DNA of 64,000 nucleotides, taken from positions 4,468,975 to 4,532,974 of the forward strand of contig NC_135554.1 in assembly GCF_964340395.1 (NCBI RefSeq), given 5' to 3'. A program made the position numbers and the translations under genes. The stretch is from Glandiceps talaboti. Taxonomy: Eukaryota; Hemichordata; Enteropneusta; Spengelidae. Positions 13,801-23,411 of this stretch are shown in pieces. The notes beneath the pieces are model-generated. The model was not told the origin of the DNA and did not search any database. It saw only the letters and a program-made list of their open reading frames with translations. Position 1 is the first letter of the stretch. The number at the start of each line of letters is the position of its first letter.

Positions 13801-16317
13801 AAAATATGACTGGGTGTTTTTTTTTTTTTTTGTTTTTTTTTTAATGTCTAAGTCAAGTAAATGCTTTTATCAGCAGAAGTGCCACGATAGCAAATATACA
13901 GACTGTGAACAGTGCTACATTCAAGCGAGCGGTTGACAACAGTGTTGACTGCGCTGGAAGTAACGGGTCGATTACGATAATTATGATTCGAAAGTGTTAA
14001 GACAATGTGGGTCTTGTAAAGCCTTTTTCAGGAGAATTGGTACAACAGCAGATTTAAAGGCACCGGGAACAGTGGTAGCTTCAGGTGAGAGATTGACAAA
14101 AGTTCTCATTGCTGGAAATAATACGTCGATTACATTTGTGTGTAGGTTAGCAGGAACAGGATTTAGACTGCATGACCTCGATGGAGCAACCATGATTGTT
14201 ATTTTGTTTATTTCATAAACAGAGGGTGAACTATGCAAGTGTACTTATTTTTTTTTTATTGAATTCAATTCGGTTGAATTACCAATTTAGGGTACAAATC
14301 CTGTCAATTTCTTTCTAGCGTTTACGTCATTAATCTCACATTCCATTTTGTAACTAGAATGTACCAGTTTGGATCTTGACTCTGTGTGATAAATAACTTT
14401 TTCATAGTCAAAGCTGAAGCAGTGTATGTACAATGTACGTATGGAATCGGGAGAGCACAGCGCACATTCGTGTCGGGTTAAATTTATCCACGTGTTGATG
14501 TAATCCATATTTATCAATCAGATATATTGTAAAATTCTTTAAGTCGTACAGAAATAACGTCTCTAACTTCAAAACAAACCCTGAGAAACTGGACCGGACG
14601 TGGCTAGCCAAGTATCTAGTTGCAGGGCCTGGCTTTCTTTCATAACCATGTGCCGGGGTCACGACCTTGATTGCCGACGTCAATATTGTCCAATCATATT
14701 TAATATCATGAACACATCGCGATATTTGATTTGTTGGTTTCCTAAACTGTATACTTCGAATAACATGATTCGTTACAGAATTCTTCTAATGAATATTAAA
14801 TAGGCTTGTTGCATTAAATTAAGTGATATCGCAACAAGGGAAACCATACAAGTTTTCTTCCAGACGAGTTGCTAAAGTCATGTAAATGACAACACTAAAC
14901 TCACGAAATTTCCTCAATTCTTTACAATTTTATTGCTGATAATATGGCAATCTAATAGCTAGTATATTTATCCAAGATAAATATGTTTACTTTGTTGCTA
15001 AATGCGCCGTTCAAAAGGCGACATCAGTGAGTATAGTCGAGTAAAGTGGGCTATAATATGCTGTCGACGCCATGCCTGTCGAAGATATTGTAATGCTTCT
15101 CCTCGGCAAATAATAAAAAAAATCAGATAAATAAATTGAAACACGCGAGCGACATTACAAGTGTTTATGTATATCTACACTGTAGTCTAGCCGTTTTGAT
15201 TTATTTTGCCATGATATGGGGAGATAATATTTTAGCATTTATACCCACAGACACTGCCAATTAGCCAGAAAGTGTGAGTAAATATCGGTAAATGTTGGTT
15301 AATAAGACATGTAGAGTGTAGTTTTTGTTTACTGATGTCTGCTACAACCACTAGCAATGTATTTTTTCACAATGCTGTAGAGTTTTGTTCACCTAGTGAC
15401 TACGCTCGTCATAGTCTTAGTGCTAATGTGTACCCCTTATGACGTCATAAAATCCCGTGGTCTAGGTGGGACCGGAAATACCCGAAAACTCTCGACGTAA
15501 ATCCGAAGGGAAGTGACTGAAAAAAGGTCATTTTAAGGTGGTTGCAGACGCTTTTGAAAAGTTTTAAAACCAGAATGCATTTCACAAACATGTCGTCTAG
15601 CAAATTAGCGATAGTGAATCTGAGCATTTTGAATCACCTTTAATCTAAGAATCAGAAATCTCAAATTTCTTGTTGCGAATTGCATTGCTGGAACGTTCCA
15701 TTTAAGATTGATACATCAGAGTCGATTACCATGGTAAATTCATTCAGATAAGTAATTCTATAAATTGTATTTACGAAATATGCCAATTATAAACCATTTA
15801 TTTATGATTGTGGTAGTTTGCCTAGATACAATCATGAGTTTACCAATACAAAGACCATGTGTCAAAGGTCGCTCATGACAGAACAAGTAAGCGAAGCAGG
15901 TAAATTCCTATCCCCCATTTTAGTTTCAATAGGGACGGGTGTTACATTAATTGTATCTTTTATCGATACGTAATTATCAAGTTATGAATGTGAACCTCTA
16001 CATTTGAAACTAGAGTGTGCCAATGATAATTTAACGAAAAAGACACAATTCGCAGTAAGCAAACATCCACGCTGGCTGCATGTTGCACCATGTCAAGGTA
16101 TGTAGAATGTTTAAAGTGTTATCTTGCAATTTGTTAAATTTCCAAATATTGCAGACAGACTATGTGCTAACAAAGTCTTACCATCAATTATACGTTCGTC
16201 GTCATTGAAATCGGCCTTGTTGACAGGGTTTGATAAAAGTAGTGCAGGATAGCTTAATACCAACGTAAGCATCCATAATAACACAATGTCCATGTTACTG
16301 TTCATCAAGAATGACAT
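160..16317 (-). CDS. predicted type I membrane protein with three propeller-like domains (unnamed gene, 6 exons)
   Basis: I do not recognise this gene. Minus-strand coding segments are 16317-16182, 11769-11152, 3586-2933, 1973-1317, 1092-1045 and 323-160. Every junction has GT/AG and falls in phase 1, and the total is 2277 bases, or 758 residues plus a TAG stop. Order: hydrophobic signal peptide; three domains of about 206, 218 and 219 residues built from propeller-like repeats (hydrophobic strand, DG or NG turn, W in the last strand, a paired-Cys motif such as NSCCVI); a 16-residue acidic stalk; a hydrophobic helix (FLVIPVFILVIAVIV); a Lys/Arg-rich tail ending KRKP. The repeats recall tectonin/tachylectin-type lectin propellers, but this is only a resemblance. 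The layout suggests a cell-surface recognition or adhesion receptor, which is inference. Further exons in the long introns cannot be excluded. The exon model is inferred from splice sites and frame, without transcripts. Confidence 0.68.
324..1044. other. intron between stalk and transmembrane exons
   Basis: This is 721 bp of AT-rich sequence bounded by a minus-strand GTATGT donor and TTCCAG acceptor. I see no other gene, repeat or motif I can support in it. Confidence 0.5.
1045..1092 (-). CDS. exon 5 of the membrane protein: acidic stalk mini-exon
   Basis: A 48-bp exon sits between acceptor ttatagcag and donor GTATGTAA. It is phase 1 at both ends and encodes GEPGSGFEESDDITEF, a flexible acidic linker. 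It is below usual ORF-finding size. The support is that it keeps the frame between the last domain exon and the membrane-helix exon and has good splice sites. If it is not used, the domain exon can join the final exon directly in frame. Confidence 0.55.
1317..1973 (-). CDS. exon 4 of the membrane protein: propeller-like domain, copy A
   Basis: This 657-bp exon is phase 1 at both ends (acceptor tttttacag, donor CAAG|GTAATT) and encodes 219 residues. It has repeated strand-turn-strand units with turns such as LPDGSL, TENGKL and VNNGYL, tryptophans in NGWTDTLP, PWSEPLP and GSWINL, and CC pairs. It could be spliced in series with exon 3 or chosen instead of it, because skipping either exon keeps the frame. 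Confidence 0.72.
2933..3586 (-). CDS. exon 3 of the membrane protein: propeller-like domain, copy B
   Basis: This 654-bp exon is phase 1 at both ends (acceptor ttcttacag, donor GAAG|GTAATG) and encodes 218 residues. It is nearly identical to the exon at 1317-1973. Among the few differences I see are K/R, G/D, I/V and N/S swaps. The last residues before the donor differ most (IPAFEG here, LSASHQG there). Paired cysteines occur twice (DTCCII and NSCCVI). It lies in the second copy of a tandem duplication of about 1.6 kb. Confidence 0.72.
4400..4750 (-). pseudogene. possible relic of another domain exon
   Basis: Short blocks resemble the domain exons in the same order and orientation: agctatttggt near 4660 (agctatttggtaaagtgtc in the exons), acaacaagtgt near 4700, and ttagtgaatgaccagatac near 4525 (ttagtgattgacagatcaac). 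No open frame remains. The matches are short, so this could be chance. Confidence 0.25.
5063..5131. repeat. (TAAA)n microsatellite
   Basis: About 17 copies of a TAAA tetramer. Confidence 0.95.
5575..5930. repeat. two-copy direct repeat, about 187-bp spacing
   Basis: A block starting acccgtttgtggttgctgtt (near 5581) recurs near 5769 as acctgtttgtggttgctgtt. It continues through the gtgttaacacacagt segment to a shared gaaataaagtgataat end. The copies are separated by short AT repeats. No coding potential is evident. Confidence 0.8.
6605..7147. mobile_element. DNA transposon relic with about 25-bp terminal inverted repeats
   Basis: The left end reads CTGAATGCCTCCCATAAGGG. The right end, on the reverse strand, reads TTGAATGCCTTCCGTTAGGG. 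The terminal inverted repeats match at most positions over about 25 bp and bound a 543-bp element without an intact ORF. A second copy of its right-hand end lies at 28494-28660 in the opposite orientation. The superfamily is not assigned. Confidence 0.6.
7480..7935 (+). pseudogene. Penelope-like element reverse transcriptase fragment
   Basis: The translated frame contains HWVRYLDDVWGY, a reverse-transcriptase YxDD motif of the Penelope type. Downstream are NSIHPQIQIEL and, with frame slips, TDRHPSLHSESNHYNSVKKS, which match the usual PLE context after the YLDD strand (HP.I, then TD.H.YLH..S.H...VK). Frameshifts and the missing 5' part make it a dead fragment. It lies in an intron of the membrane gene on the opposite strand. 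Confidence 0.7.
8104..8560 (-). pseudogene. LINE reverse transcriptase C-terminal fragment
   Basis: Minus-strand translation with frame slips gives FFLRQLRSFRVSQGPLVKVY, then RAVIESVLTLSI, KRLNRIVSTVSSIIGCQLPS and VKKRAQSIVKDYFHPARNLF. It ends near RYRSIKSGSNHTLFSFYQTA. This is the typical C-terminal part of a non-LTR retrotransposon polyprotein, downstream of the RT catalytic site. The frame is broken and the element is 5'-truncated. Confidence 0.75.
9085..9790. repeat. diverged tandem repeat, monomer about 112 bp, about 6 copies
   Basis: Units share cctagcaacaagaccacgcc, catagcaacagccaaatgat, attgcaaagataac and aataaacattcaaaaaatg, recurring near 9087, 9193, 9305, 9420, 9531 and 9650. Copies are diverged. 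Related monomers occur in inverted orientation at 52545-52690 and 53086-53250, so this is a dispersed family. Confidence 0.75.
10188..10262 (+). repeat. (ATA)n-headed interspersed repeat fragment
   Basis: An ATA microsatellite is followed by tacctgttctccaaagagct and ccaggcac. The same arrangement (ATA-rich head, then cacctgttctccttagagct) starts the longer copy at 56795-57036. It is probably a truncated retroposon. Confidence 0.5.
10487..10554. repeat. (GTCT)n microsatellite
   Basis: About 17 copies of GTCT with one interruption. It is followed by a gtccatc...ctctaaaaactactg segment resembling sequence that follows similar microsatellites at 27325, 35443 and 37500. Confidence 0.95.
10796..10884. 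repeat. compound (ACT)n(AAC)n microsatellite
   Basis: About 18 ACT trimers run directly into about 12 AAC trimers. Its polythreonine reading frame is a by-product and is not a gene. Confidence 0.95.
11152..11769 (-). CDS. exon 2 of the membrane protein: diverged propeller-like domain
   Basis: This 618-bp exon is phase 1 at both ends (acceptor tttacag, donor ACAG|GTAAA). It encodes 206 residues. The segment SNSCCVIAIAGF followed by SWSKPLEGSGP aligns with NSCCVIDISV and PWSEPLPNGG in the two downstream domain exons, so it is the same domain type at much greater divergence. It has several NxS/T sequons (for example NDTFWNSS), consistent with an extracellular location. Confidence 0.65.
13400..14240 (-). 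pseudogene. LINE reverse transcriptase fragment
   Basis: Minus-strand segments in order are FVNLSPEATTVPGAFKSAVV and PILLKKALQDPHCLN (14130-13990), then a segment reading NIGHDILLTDLANLG (about 13640-13570), and SALALLLFSLNMAPLGQ (about 13460). These match the non-LTR RT order (PxxFKxAxVxPLLKK, then DHDILL, then LGPLLFSLYxxPLG). Frame slips, stops and loss of the YADD block show it is dead. Confidence 0.72.
14405..15635. repeat. segmental duplication, copy 1 (partner 17343-18690)
   Basis: Shared blocks in the same order include tcaaagctgaag, ccatatttat, gacgtcaatattgtccaatc, atcatgaacacatcgc, tctaggtgggacc, and tttaaaaccagaat with cgtctagcaaa. The copies are diverged by small indels. The block gacgtcaatattgtccaatc carries a CRE-like core and a CCAAT box. 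Frames are not conserved between copies, so it is not coding. Confidence 0.75.
16182..16317 (-). CDS. exon 1 of the membrane protein: signal peptide
   Basis: The frame opens at 16317 (MSFLM), with further in-frame Met codons at 16305 and 16293. The stretch MDIVLLWMLTLVLSYPALLL is a typical hydrophobic signal core. It is followed by a polar acidic segment ending ERIID. The donor reads GATG|GTAAG and leaves one G, so the intron is phase 1 and matches the acceptor phase of every downstream exon. The Met at 16293, directly before the hydrophobic core, may be the true start. Confidence 0.6.
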
Positions 16318-16397
16318 CTGTTAACAAAAATATGATTTCATCATCACTGATACCATGGTATCCGTTCCTAAAAACGGGAAGCAACAACTTAATGATT

Positions 16398-16400
<3 letters not shown>

Positions 16401-16488
<88 letters not shown>
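16401..16488. repeat. (TA)n microsatellite
   Basis: About 44 TA dinucleotides directly abut the hairpin MITE, whose TA ends may have used this tract as its insertion target. Confidence 0.95.
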
Positions 16489-16489
<1 letters not shown>

Positions 16490-16665
16490 CTCGGTGAGTA
16501 ACAATCTGCTAAGATAGTGCTCTATACCGCAGTGGCAGAGCGTAATAGTTTTTTGTAAATAGGTCTTGCATATTACTGTAACACTTTGTAGTATTTAGAA
16601 AAACTATTACGCTCTGCCACTGCGGTATAGAGCACTATCTTAGCAGATTGATACTCACCGAGTTA
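16487..16665. mobile_element. 179-bp hairpin MITE with about 67-bp terminal inverted repeats
   Basis: The arm starting TAACTCGGTGAGTA (16487) is repeated as its reverse complement ending at 16665. I see a single two-base difference over about 67 nt, with a loop of about 45 nt. The ends carry TA, as expected of a mariner-like target site. It lies about 170 bp upstream of the first Met of the minus-strand membrane gene, so it is in its promoter or 5' UTR. Confidence 0.8.
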
Positions 16666-17342
16666 CATACGCTCCTCCTCCAAGTAGTTGTTGCAGTTTA
16701 TTTCAAATTATGTTTATAGGTATTACTGAAGAAGAGATGTATACCCAAGCATTACATATTTGCTCAATACTTTTTACTGAGTAGCAACAATGTTATATAG
16801 TACTAAAAACCAACTTTAAAGGTGATTCAAAATGCCCCATACGACAACCTTCAAACATGTTCTTTATATGTCTCATAACTAGTACATGCAAAGCTGACTG
16901 TTCAAAATTGCATAAGTGGGAATAAAAAGAGTTAAAACTAGCCGACCTGAGCAGCCATGAATCTTACAGTTATATTGCCTATTGTTCTAATCTTCTTTCA
17001 ATGACGACTATATCACCATGTTCGATAGATTGATTTGGCTTTTTATGCAGGGTCGTGTCCTACGTATACACGAGCAACAATAGTGAAAATGCTAGTGATT
17101 TTGGAGAGTATATATATATATATCGGGTTCAAGTCGAATTCTTTTGCGGATTCGGACCTCAATAAAACTAAACTACTGTTGTAAGTCGATATCAAAATGT
17201 GTCTAATGATATTTTATTGACTCAAAAACTAATATTTCGAACCTAGCATATTAAGAGTTTTTAATTATCGTTAGTTGGGTATTGTTGTCAAAGCAGTAGT
17301 TTTATTTATCGGGTAGTCACCGCGGCGGTATAACCGTTCCCC
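16666..17342. other. no gene seen
   Basis: AT-rich sequence upstream of the membrane gene with a short TA run near 17109. Nothing else is supported. Confidence 0.4.
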
Positions 17343-18690
17343 GATCAAAGCTGAAGTAGTGTACATGGACTTGGACTTAGCTTGAATTTATCCATATAAT
17401 CCATATTTATCTATTAGTAAAATTGCAAAATTCTTAAAGTCATACAGAAATAATAATGTTTCTGACTTCAAAACAAACAGACATCGAAGCGAACGTGGCC
17501 CCAATCTACCGGTAGATAGGAGTTGCAGGATTTTGCTCATAACCATGTGTTGGGGTCGCGACCTTGATTGCATGCTGACGTCAATATTGTCCAATCATAT
17601 AGAATATCATGAACACATCGCAATATAGTTTTCTAACCTTTTTACTTATACCACGATTCATTACAAAATTCTGCTAATGAATATTAACTAGACATATTAC
17701 GTGCAATCACAAGGGAAACCATACAATTTATTTTTTACACGATTAAATGAAAACACGAGACTTCGTGATTCTTTTTACAACTTACTGCTGGTAATAAAAT
17801 CCGGTTAATAATCCTTCTTCTTTTACATCATTTTCATCCAAATTTAGCGAGTAACTTATATGAACCTCGGTTTTTGAGTGGTACATAGTGCTGTTTACAT
17901 GCAATGACTCGGAGCGTGCCTCGATATGCTCGGAGAAAATCGAATCAATTAGTGTATTATGAGACCAACAAAAATATTGGGCCCTGTATGTCGTGCTACG
18001 CTTTCATTAAGTTTTCCGTGGGTATTCTAATATATACTTGAATATTTTATTTGTGATGAAATATGTTTACTTCCTTGTTAAATAAGCCGCTAAAAAGGTG
18101 ACATGAGTGAGTGGGCTAAAACGTATGCCGTCACCAAGGTATCACAGTGCTCTTGTCGGCAAATGATAAAAATTAGATAACTAAGAGTCGTTGATTGTGA
18201 AAACACCTGAAATTACAAGTATTTATGTATATCAAGTGTAGCAATTTTCTTTATGTTGCTCATTTCTAATATAAGGGTACATATCATATATGGAAACTTC
18301 AAATTAATAATTTCTGTACTGCTACCCACAGACACAGAGGATAGTCAGGTAGTGCGGGTAAAAAGGTTCGGTTAAGACGTGTAGATTGTAGTTCTTTGTT
18401 TACAACCATCAATGCATTTTTTCACAGTGTTGTTGAGTTTTAGTCACGTGTTGTCTATGCGTGTCATGGCCTTAATTCTTGTCAGTCTCTCTATTACGTC
18501 ACAAAATGGGCATGGTCTAGGTGGGACCAGAAATACCCGACAACTCTCGAAGTAAATCCGACTGGAACTGACTTCAAAAAACTCAGGTGTTTGCAGACGC
18601 TTTTTCAGAGTTTTAAAACCAGAATACGATTCATGAACACATCGTCTAGCAAAACAGCAATAGTCAATGTGGGTATTTTGAATCACGTTC
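17343..18690. repeat. segmental duplication, copy 2 (partner 14405-15635)
   Basis: Same orientation and block order as copy 1, including gacgtcaatattgtccaatc near 17577 and tctaggtgggaccagaaata near 18517. It lies upstream of exon 1 of the membrane gene, whereas copy 1 is inside that gene's first intron. Confidence 0.75.
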
Positions 18691-19124
18691 AAGTGCAACA
18701 AAACCGGACCATTAGACATATAGACTTCATTTAGTGACTACGTATACGTGTACAGTGTAAGATGTTTCCTTCCTACTTGTATAATTTCACTGTGACCGTG
18801 ACCTTCATGGACAATGACTGAATGGAAGTCACATTTCTTGTAGAAAATAACTTTATGCTACACACTCAAAAACCTTATTATTTAGACACTACATTCAAGA
18901 GTCTTGTTTTGACCTTTGTCATCTGAGGTAAGATTTATTTTATGATCTTTACCATTTGCTATGACCTTTACCCTCTGCGTAAGTTATCACAATCAAGCCA
19001 TCTCTTGCACATTGTATTATTAGTACACATTTACGGTATATAAGTGTTATCAATTTCTTTCAAGTCTTGATCAAAGGTGGTGTATAATAAGGGTTGTATA
19101 CACATACATCATGTTTCTACTTAA

Positions 19125-20409
19125 AGTGTAAGTAAATAGGTTTCCAAAGTTTCCGACTTTTTGCCTGGAAATGACGTAGTTTTCATAGGTGATTAAAGAT
19201 TTGTGTGACATTTTTGATAAAACTGTGATATTAATTACGAAAAATTGATTTTTTGGGAAAAATTCTGGAAATTGCCGAAGTTGTTTATATATTTCATGAC
19301 GTCACAACCGGAACGAACTTGAAATATGTCTGATTGCATAACAAGCGATAGCGATTCTAGTGGAATCACGTTCTACTATTTAGAAGTCGAAATTGACAAT
19401 GACAATAATACGTGCAGTACTAGTGATGACGAAGAAGATGTGGTAGTGGGGGATGCTTGTATTGTACCATATATGTATAAACCACTACCACAACCACGAC
19501 CACAGCCAAACAACAATCCCCACCTGCAGATGGTCATTGACGATGTTATTGTCAGACTAAATAATACTGACCAGTAAGTTATGATAATAAAAAGTAGATA
19601 TTTTAAATTAGCAGATTAAGGAAAAAATTGGGTCGAAATTTCGAAAGTAGTTGTCCCATTGAGATCATAGCACCGTAACAGTAGTACTATTTAGTGGCTT
19701 ACTGCCTACCTGACTACACAGTGTGTGTACGTATGCTAACTGTGTTTGAACCGCCATTCATATATTTCATGAGAACGTCTATGTAATTGAAAGTCTGATC
19801 GGTTGTAAATCTTTAAAGGTTTTTGTGAAATCATCATTACCAGAAGATAAGCGCATTGTCGCACCACTTTAGACAACATTTCTTGACGAGAAACTATTTT
19901 TTCCTTTTTAGTGGCCTACAAAAATATGCCAATAACTTAATAAAACTAAAAGCTACATTAGTAATATTTTCAGGACAGGTGCGCTTTGGTATCGCAAATG
20001 TGTGTACCAAGGTATAACGAATTTAAAGCGTGCGTTCTTGAGATATAGCCTAATTCCCGAAAACCATTAATTACGTAAATTGCTCATTAATATTCACGGG
20101 ATTTTTACCAAAACCTAATCACGTCTTGCCATTACCCTACAAAATACGTCTTCAAAATTTCGACCTCCACCCACTAAATACACCTCTTCCTTACGGAAGA
20201 AAAAAAATGGATGCCGCGATCGTGTTCCGGCAGTGACGCAATTTCCCGAAGACTCCCGAAGAAAAATGCTCAATGCAGATTTTTTTTAAAAAAATCAATT
20301 TTTCACTATTAATATCGTACTTTTGTTATACAAATCTTTAATCACCTATGACAACTACGTTATTAGCAGGCAAAAAGTCGGAAACTTTGGAAACCTATTT
20401 ACATACACT
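19125..20409 (+). mobile_element. DNA transposon, about 1.3 kb, with about 140-bp inverted ends (copy 1)
   Basis: The left end (AGTGTAAGTAAATAGGTTTC onward) is inverted at the right end, where the reverse strand reads AGTGTATGTAAATAGGTTTC. Similarity extends about 140 bp inward with some mismatches. Flanks read TTAA (19121-19124) and TTGA (20410-20413), which could be a decayed TTAA target duplication as used by piggyBac or Kolobok elements. That assignment is a guess. It contains a two-exon small ORF and no recognisable transposase, so it is probably a non-autonomous deletion derivative. Confidence 0.65.
19326..20070 (+). CDS. transposon-borne small acidic ORF, two exons (copy 1)
   Basis: Exon 1 (19326-19573) encodes an acidic, serine-rich N-terminus (MSDCITSDSDSSG, STSDDEEDVVVGD) and then IVPYMYKPLPQPRPQP. 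The unspliced frame stops at once (CAG TAA), but that point is a strong donor, CA|GTAAGT. Acceptor ttttcag at 19973 joins in frame to exon 2 (19974-20070), encoding TGALWYRKCVYQGITNLKRA and ending PENH. An acidic Ser/Asp start before a PYxxxP motif recalls N-termini of transposon-encoded P2X7-like zinc-finger proteins, but the zinc-binding part is absent and the link is weak. Function unknown. Confidence 0.45.
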
Positions 20410-21189
20410 TTGATAATACCACTTTTTAGTGAATAGTTGCCTTATTTGGTGTAAAAATCCAATATTTGTACAGTACCAAAAGGACAAAAAACCCACATCC
20501 ATTTAATACAAGTACATACACTACATAAAAATGTATATGAGGTACACAATTTCTGTTGTGATCTTTACTTTCTGAAACAGACAATCAACACACAAGGGAT
20601 TTAGTTTTTTCAATGGATTACTCTTCTACGAAGACTTGCTCTTGAAGCATAAGATGAAGGAATACGATAACACAACTATCATATACCTACTCCCCATGAA
20701 GACTTCAGTGGCTAATATTCGATTCACCAAGTACATGCTTTAACTTGCTCCTGTCACTTACTGTCTTGAGAGATTGACATGAAACAACTAGTTTGACAAT
20801 GCCAAACACACAGTAAGGGTATGCCAACACACAAAATTCAAAATGTAGCTGACTGCTGAAATGAAACTTCAACACATACATTGTCTAAATATTGTAGATA
20901 TACAATAAATGTGTCTGTCATTAAACCCTATCCCCTTTCATCACTTCATTCTTTAAATTTATATTGTTCGAAAAAAGAGAAACTGTCGGCGAGAATATCA
21001 ATCAAAGCAATACTTACTTTTCACAAAGATATCCAGATCCCCATCTTCCATGTCACAGTGAATAATAAAATGGAGTATACTGATGTATACAACAAGATAT
21101 GTATAGAAAGTGACCACACCCAATTGCTGTAAGCTGGTGTTTTACTTAAAACTACAATCTGTTGAATTAATATTTATATACTGTCATTT

Positions 21190-21357
21190 CATCACCTGGA
21201 CATCTGTTGATCGCTGGCGACTCTAATTTCCATTTGAATGACCCGAATTTACGCGATGCTGCTAATTTTAATGATTTATGAAATGCCAAAGATCTTCAGC
21301 AGCATGTAACTATACCAACCCACACGCATGGACATATACTTGACCTGCTAAGTTATA
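21190..21357 (+). pseudogene. LINE endonuclease fragment, copy 1
   Basis: Translation reads HLLIAGDSNFHLNDPNLRDA, then ANFNDL, a TGA stop, and NAKDLQQHVTIPTHTHGHIL ending DLLSY. This matches the apurinic-type endonuclease of CR1/L2-class non-LTR retrotransposons (GDFNFH, QHV..PTH..GHTLDL). The in-frame TGA is shared by all three copies, so it predates the tandem amplification. Confidence 0.78.
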
Positions 21358-21536
21358 AAAGTTTCCGACTATTTGCCTGGAAATGAGTAGTTTTCATAGG
21401 TGATTAAAGATTTGTGTGACATTTTTGATAAAACTGTGATATTAATTACGAAAAATTGATTTTTTGGGAAAAATTCTGGAAATTGCCGAAGTTGTTTATA
21501 TATTTCATGACGTCACAACCGGAACGAACTTGAAAT

Positions 21537-22292
21537 ATGTCTGATTACATAACAAGCGATAGCGATTCTAGTGGAATCACGTTCTACTATTTAGAAGTCG
21601 AAATTGACAATGACAATAATACGTGCAGTACTAGTGATGACGAAGAAGATGTGGTAGTGGGGGATGCTTGTATTGTACCATATATGTATAAACCACTACC
21701 ACAACCACGACCACAGCCAAACAACAATCCCCACCTGCAGATGGTCATTGACGATGTTATTGTCAGACTAAATAATACTGACCAGTAAGTTATGATAATA
21801 AAAAGTAGATATTATAAATTAGCAGATTAAGGAAAAAATTGGGTCGAAATTTCGAAAGTAGTTGTCCCATTTAGATCATAACACCGTAACAGTAGTACTA
21901 TTTAGTAAGGTTATATCGACTTACTGACTACCTGACTACACAGTGTGTGTATGTACGCTAACTGTGTTTGAACCGCCATTCATATATTTCATGAGAACGT
22001 CTATGTAATTGAAAGTCTGATCGGTTGTAAATCTTTAAAGGTTTTTGTGAAATCATCATTACCAGAAGATAAGCGCATTGTCGCACCACTTTAGACAACA
22101 TTTCTTGACGAGAAACTATTTTTTCCTTTTTAGTGGCCTACAAAAATATGCCAATAACTTAATAAAACTAAAAGCTACATTAGTAATATTTTCAGGACAG
22201 GTGCGCTTTGGTATCGCAAATGTGTGTACCAAGGTATAACGAATTTAAAGCGTGCGTTCTTGAGATATAGCCTAATTCCCGAAAACCATTAA
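21537..22292 (+). CDS. transposon-borne small ORF, copy 2
   Basis: Exons 21537-21784 and 22196-22292 with the same GTAAGT donor and ttttcag acceptor as copy 1. The protein differs in exon 1 by one residue (MSDY in place of MSDC). The flanking left inverted repeat lacks its outer 20 bp because the tandem unit begins inside it. Confidence 0.42.
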
Positions 22293-23411
22293 TTACGTAA
22301 ATTGCTCATTAATATTCACGGGATTTTTACCAAAACCTAATCACGTCTTGCCATTACCCTACAAAATACGTCTTCAAAATTTCGACCTCCACCCACTAAA
22401 TACACCTCTTCCTTACGGAAGAAAAAAAATGGATGCCGCGATCGTGTTCCGGCAGTGACGCAATTTCCCGAAGACTCCCGAAGAAAAATGCTCAATGCAG
22501 ATTTTTTTAAAAAAAATCAATTTTTCACTATTAATATCGTACTTTTGTTATACAAATCTTTAATCACCTATGACAACTACGTTATTAGCAGGCAAAAAGT
22601 CGGAAACTTTGGAAACCTATTTACATACACTTTGATAATACCACTTTTTAGTGAATAGTTGCCTTATTTGGTGTAAAAATCCAATATTTGTACAGTACCA
22701 AAAGGACAAAAAACCCACATCCATTTAATACAAGTACATACACTACATAAAAATGTATATGAGGTACACAATTTCTGTTGTGATCTTTACTTTCTGAAAC
22801 AGACAATCAACACACAAGGGATTTAGTTTTTTCAATGGATTACTCTTCTACGAAGACTTGCTCTTGAAGCATAAGATGAAGGAATACGATAACACAACTA
22901 TCATATACCTACTCCCCATGAAGACTTCAGTGGCTAATATTCGATTCACCAAGTACATGCTTTAACTTGCTCCTGTCACTTACTGTCTTGAGAGATTGAC
23001 ATGAAACAACTAGTTTGACAATGCCAAACACACAGTAAGGGTATGCCAACACACAAAATTCAAAATGTAGCTGACTGCTGAAATGAAACTTCAACACATA
23101 CATTGTCTAAATATTGTAGATATACAATAAATGTGTCTGTCATTAAACCCTATCCCCTTTCATCACTTCATTCTTTAAATTTATATTGTTCGAAAAAAGA
23201 GAAACTGTCGGCGAGAATATCAATCAAAGCAATACTTACTTTTCACAAAGATATCCAGATCCCCATCTTCCATGTCACAGTGAATAATAAAATGGAGTAT
23301 ACTGATGTATACAACAAGATATGTATAGAAAGTGACCACACCCAATTGCTGTAAGCTGGTGTTTTACTTAAAACTACAATCTGTTGAATTAATATTTATA
23401 TACTGTCATTT

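Larger units (their letters stand above)
11770..16181. other. intron 1 of the membrane gene (4.4 kb)
   Basis: It contains cttcatacttcacactt iterations (12528-12590), a weak two-copy repeat (near 12772 and 13005, block ttaatagcatct), a LINE fragment, a poly-C run (13312-13321), a poly-T run (13817-13842) and one copy of the 1.3-kb duplication. No other coding exon is supported. Confidence 0.5.

Noticed and set aside
14408-17594. Similar minus-strand peptides (LIDKYGL, YDxKNF) in both copies of the 1.3-kb duplication
   Set aside because: The surrounding frames differ by indels and other blocks of the duplication do not stay open in one frame, so non-coding duplication is the simpler explanation.
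20881-21132. 83-codon frame repeated in each 2.2-kb unit
   Set aside because: It opens with TTG rather than ATG and matches no family I know. Identity across copies is due to the recent triplication, not selection.
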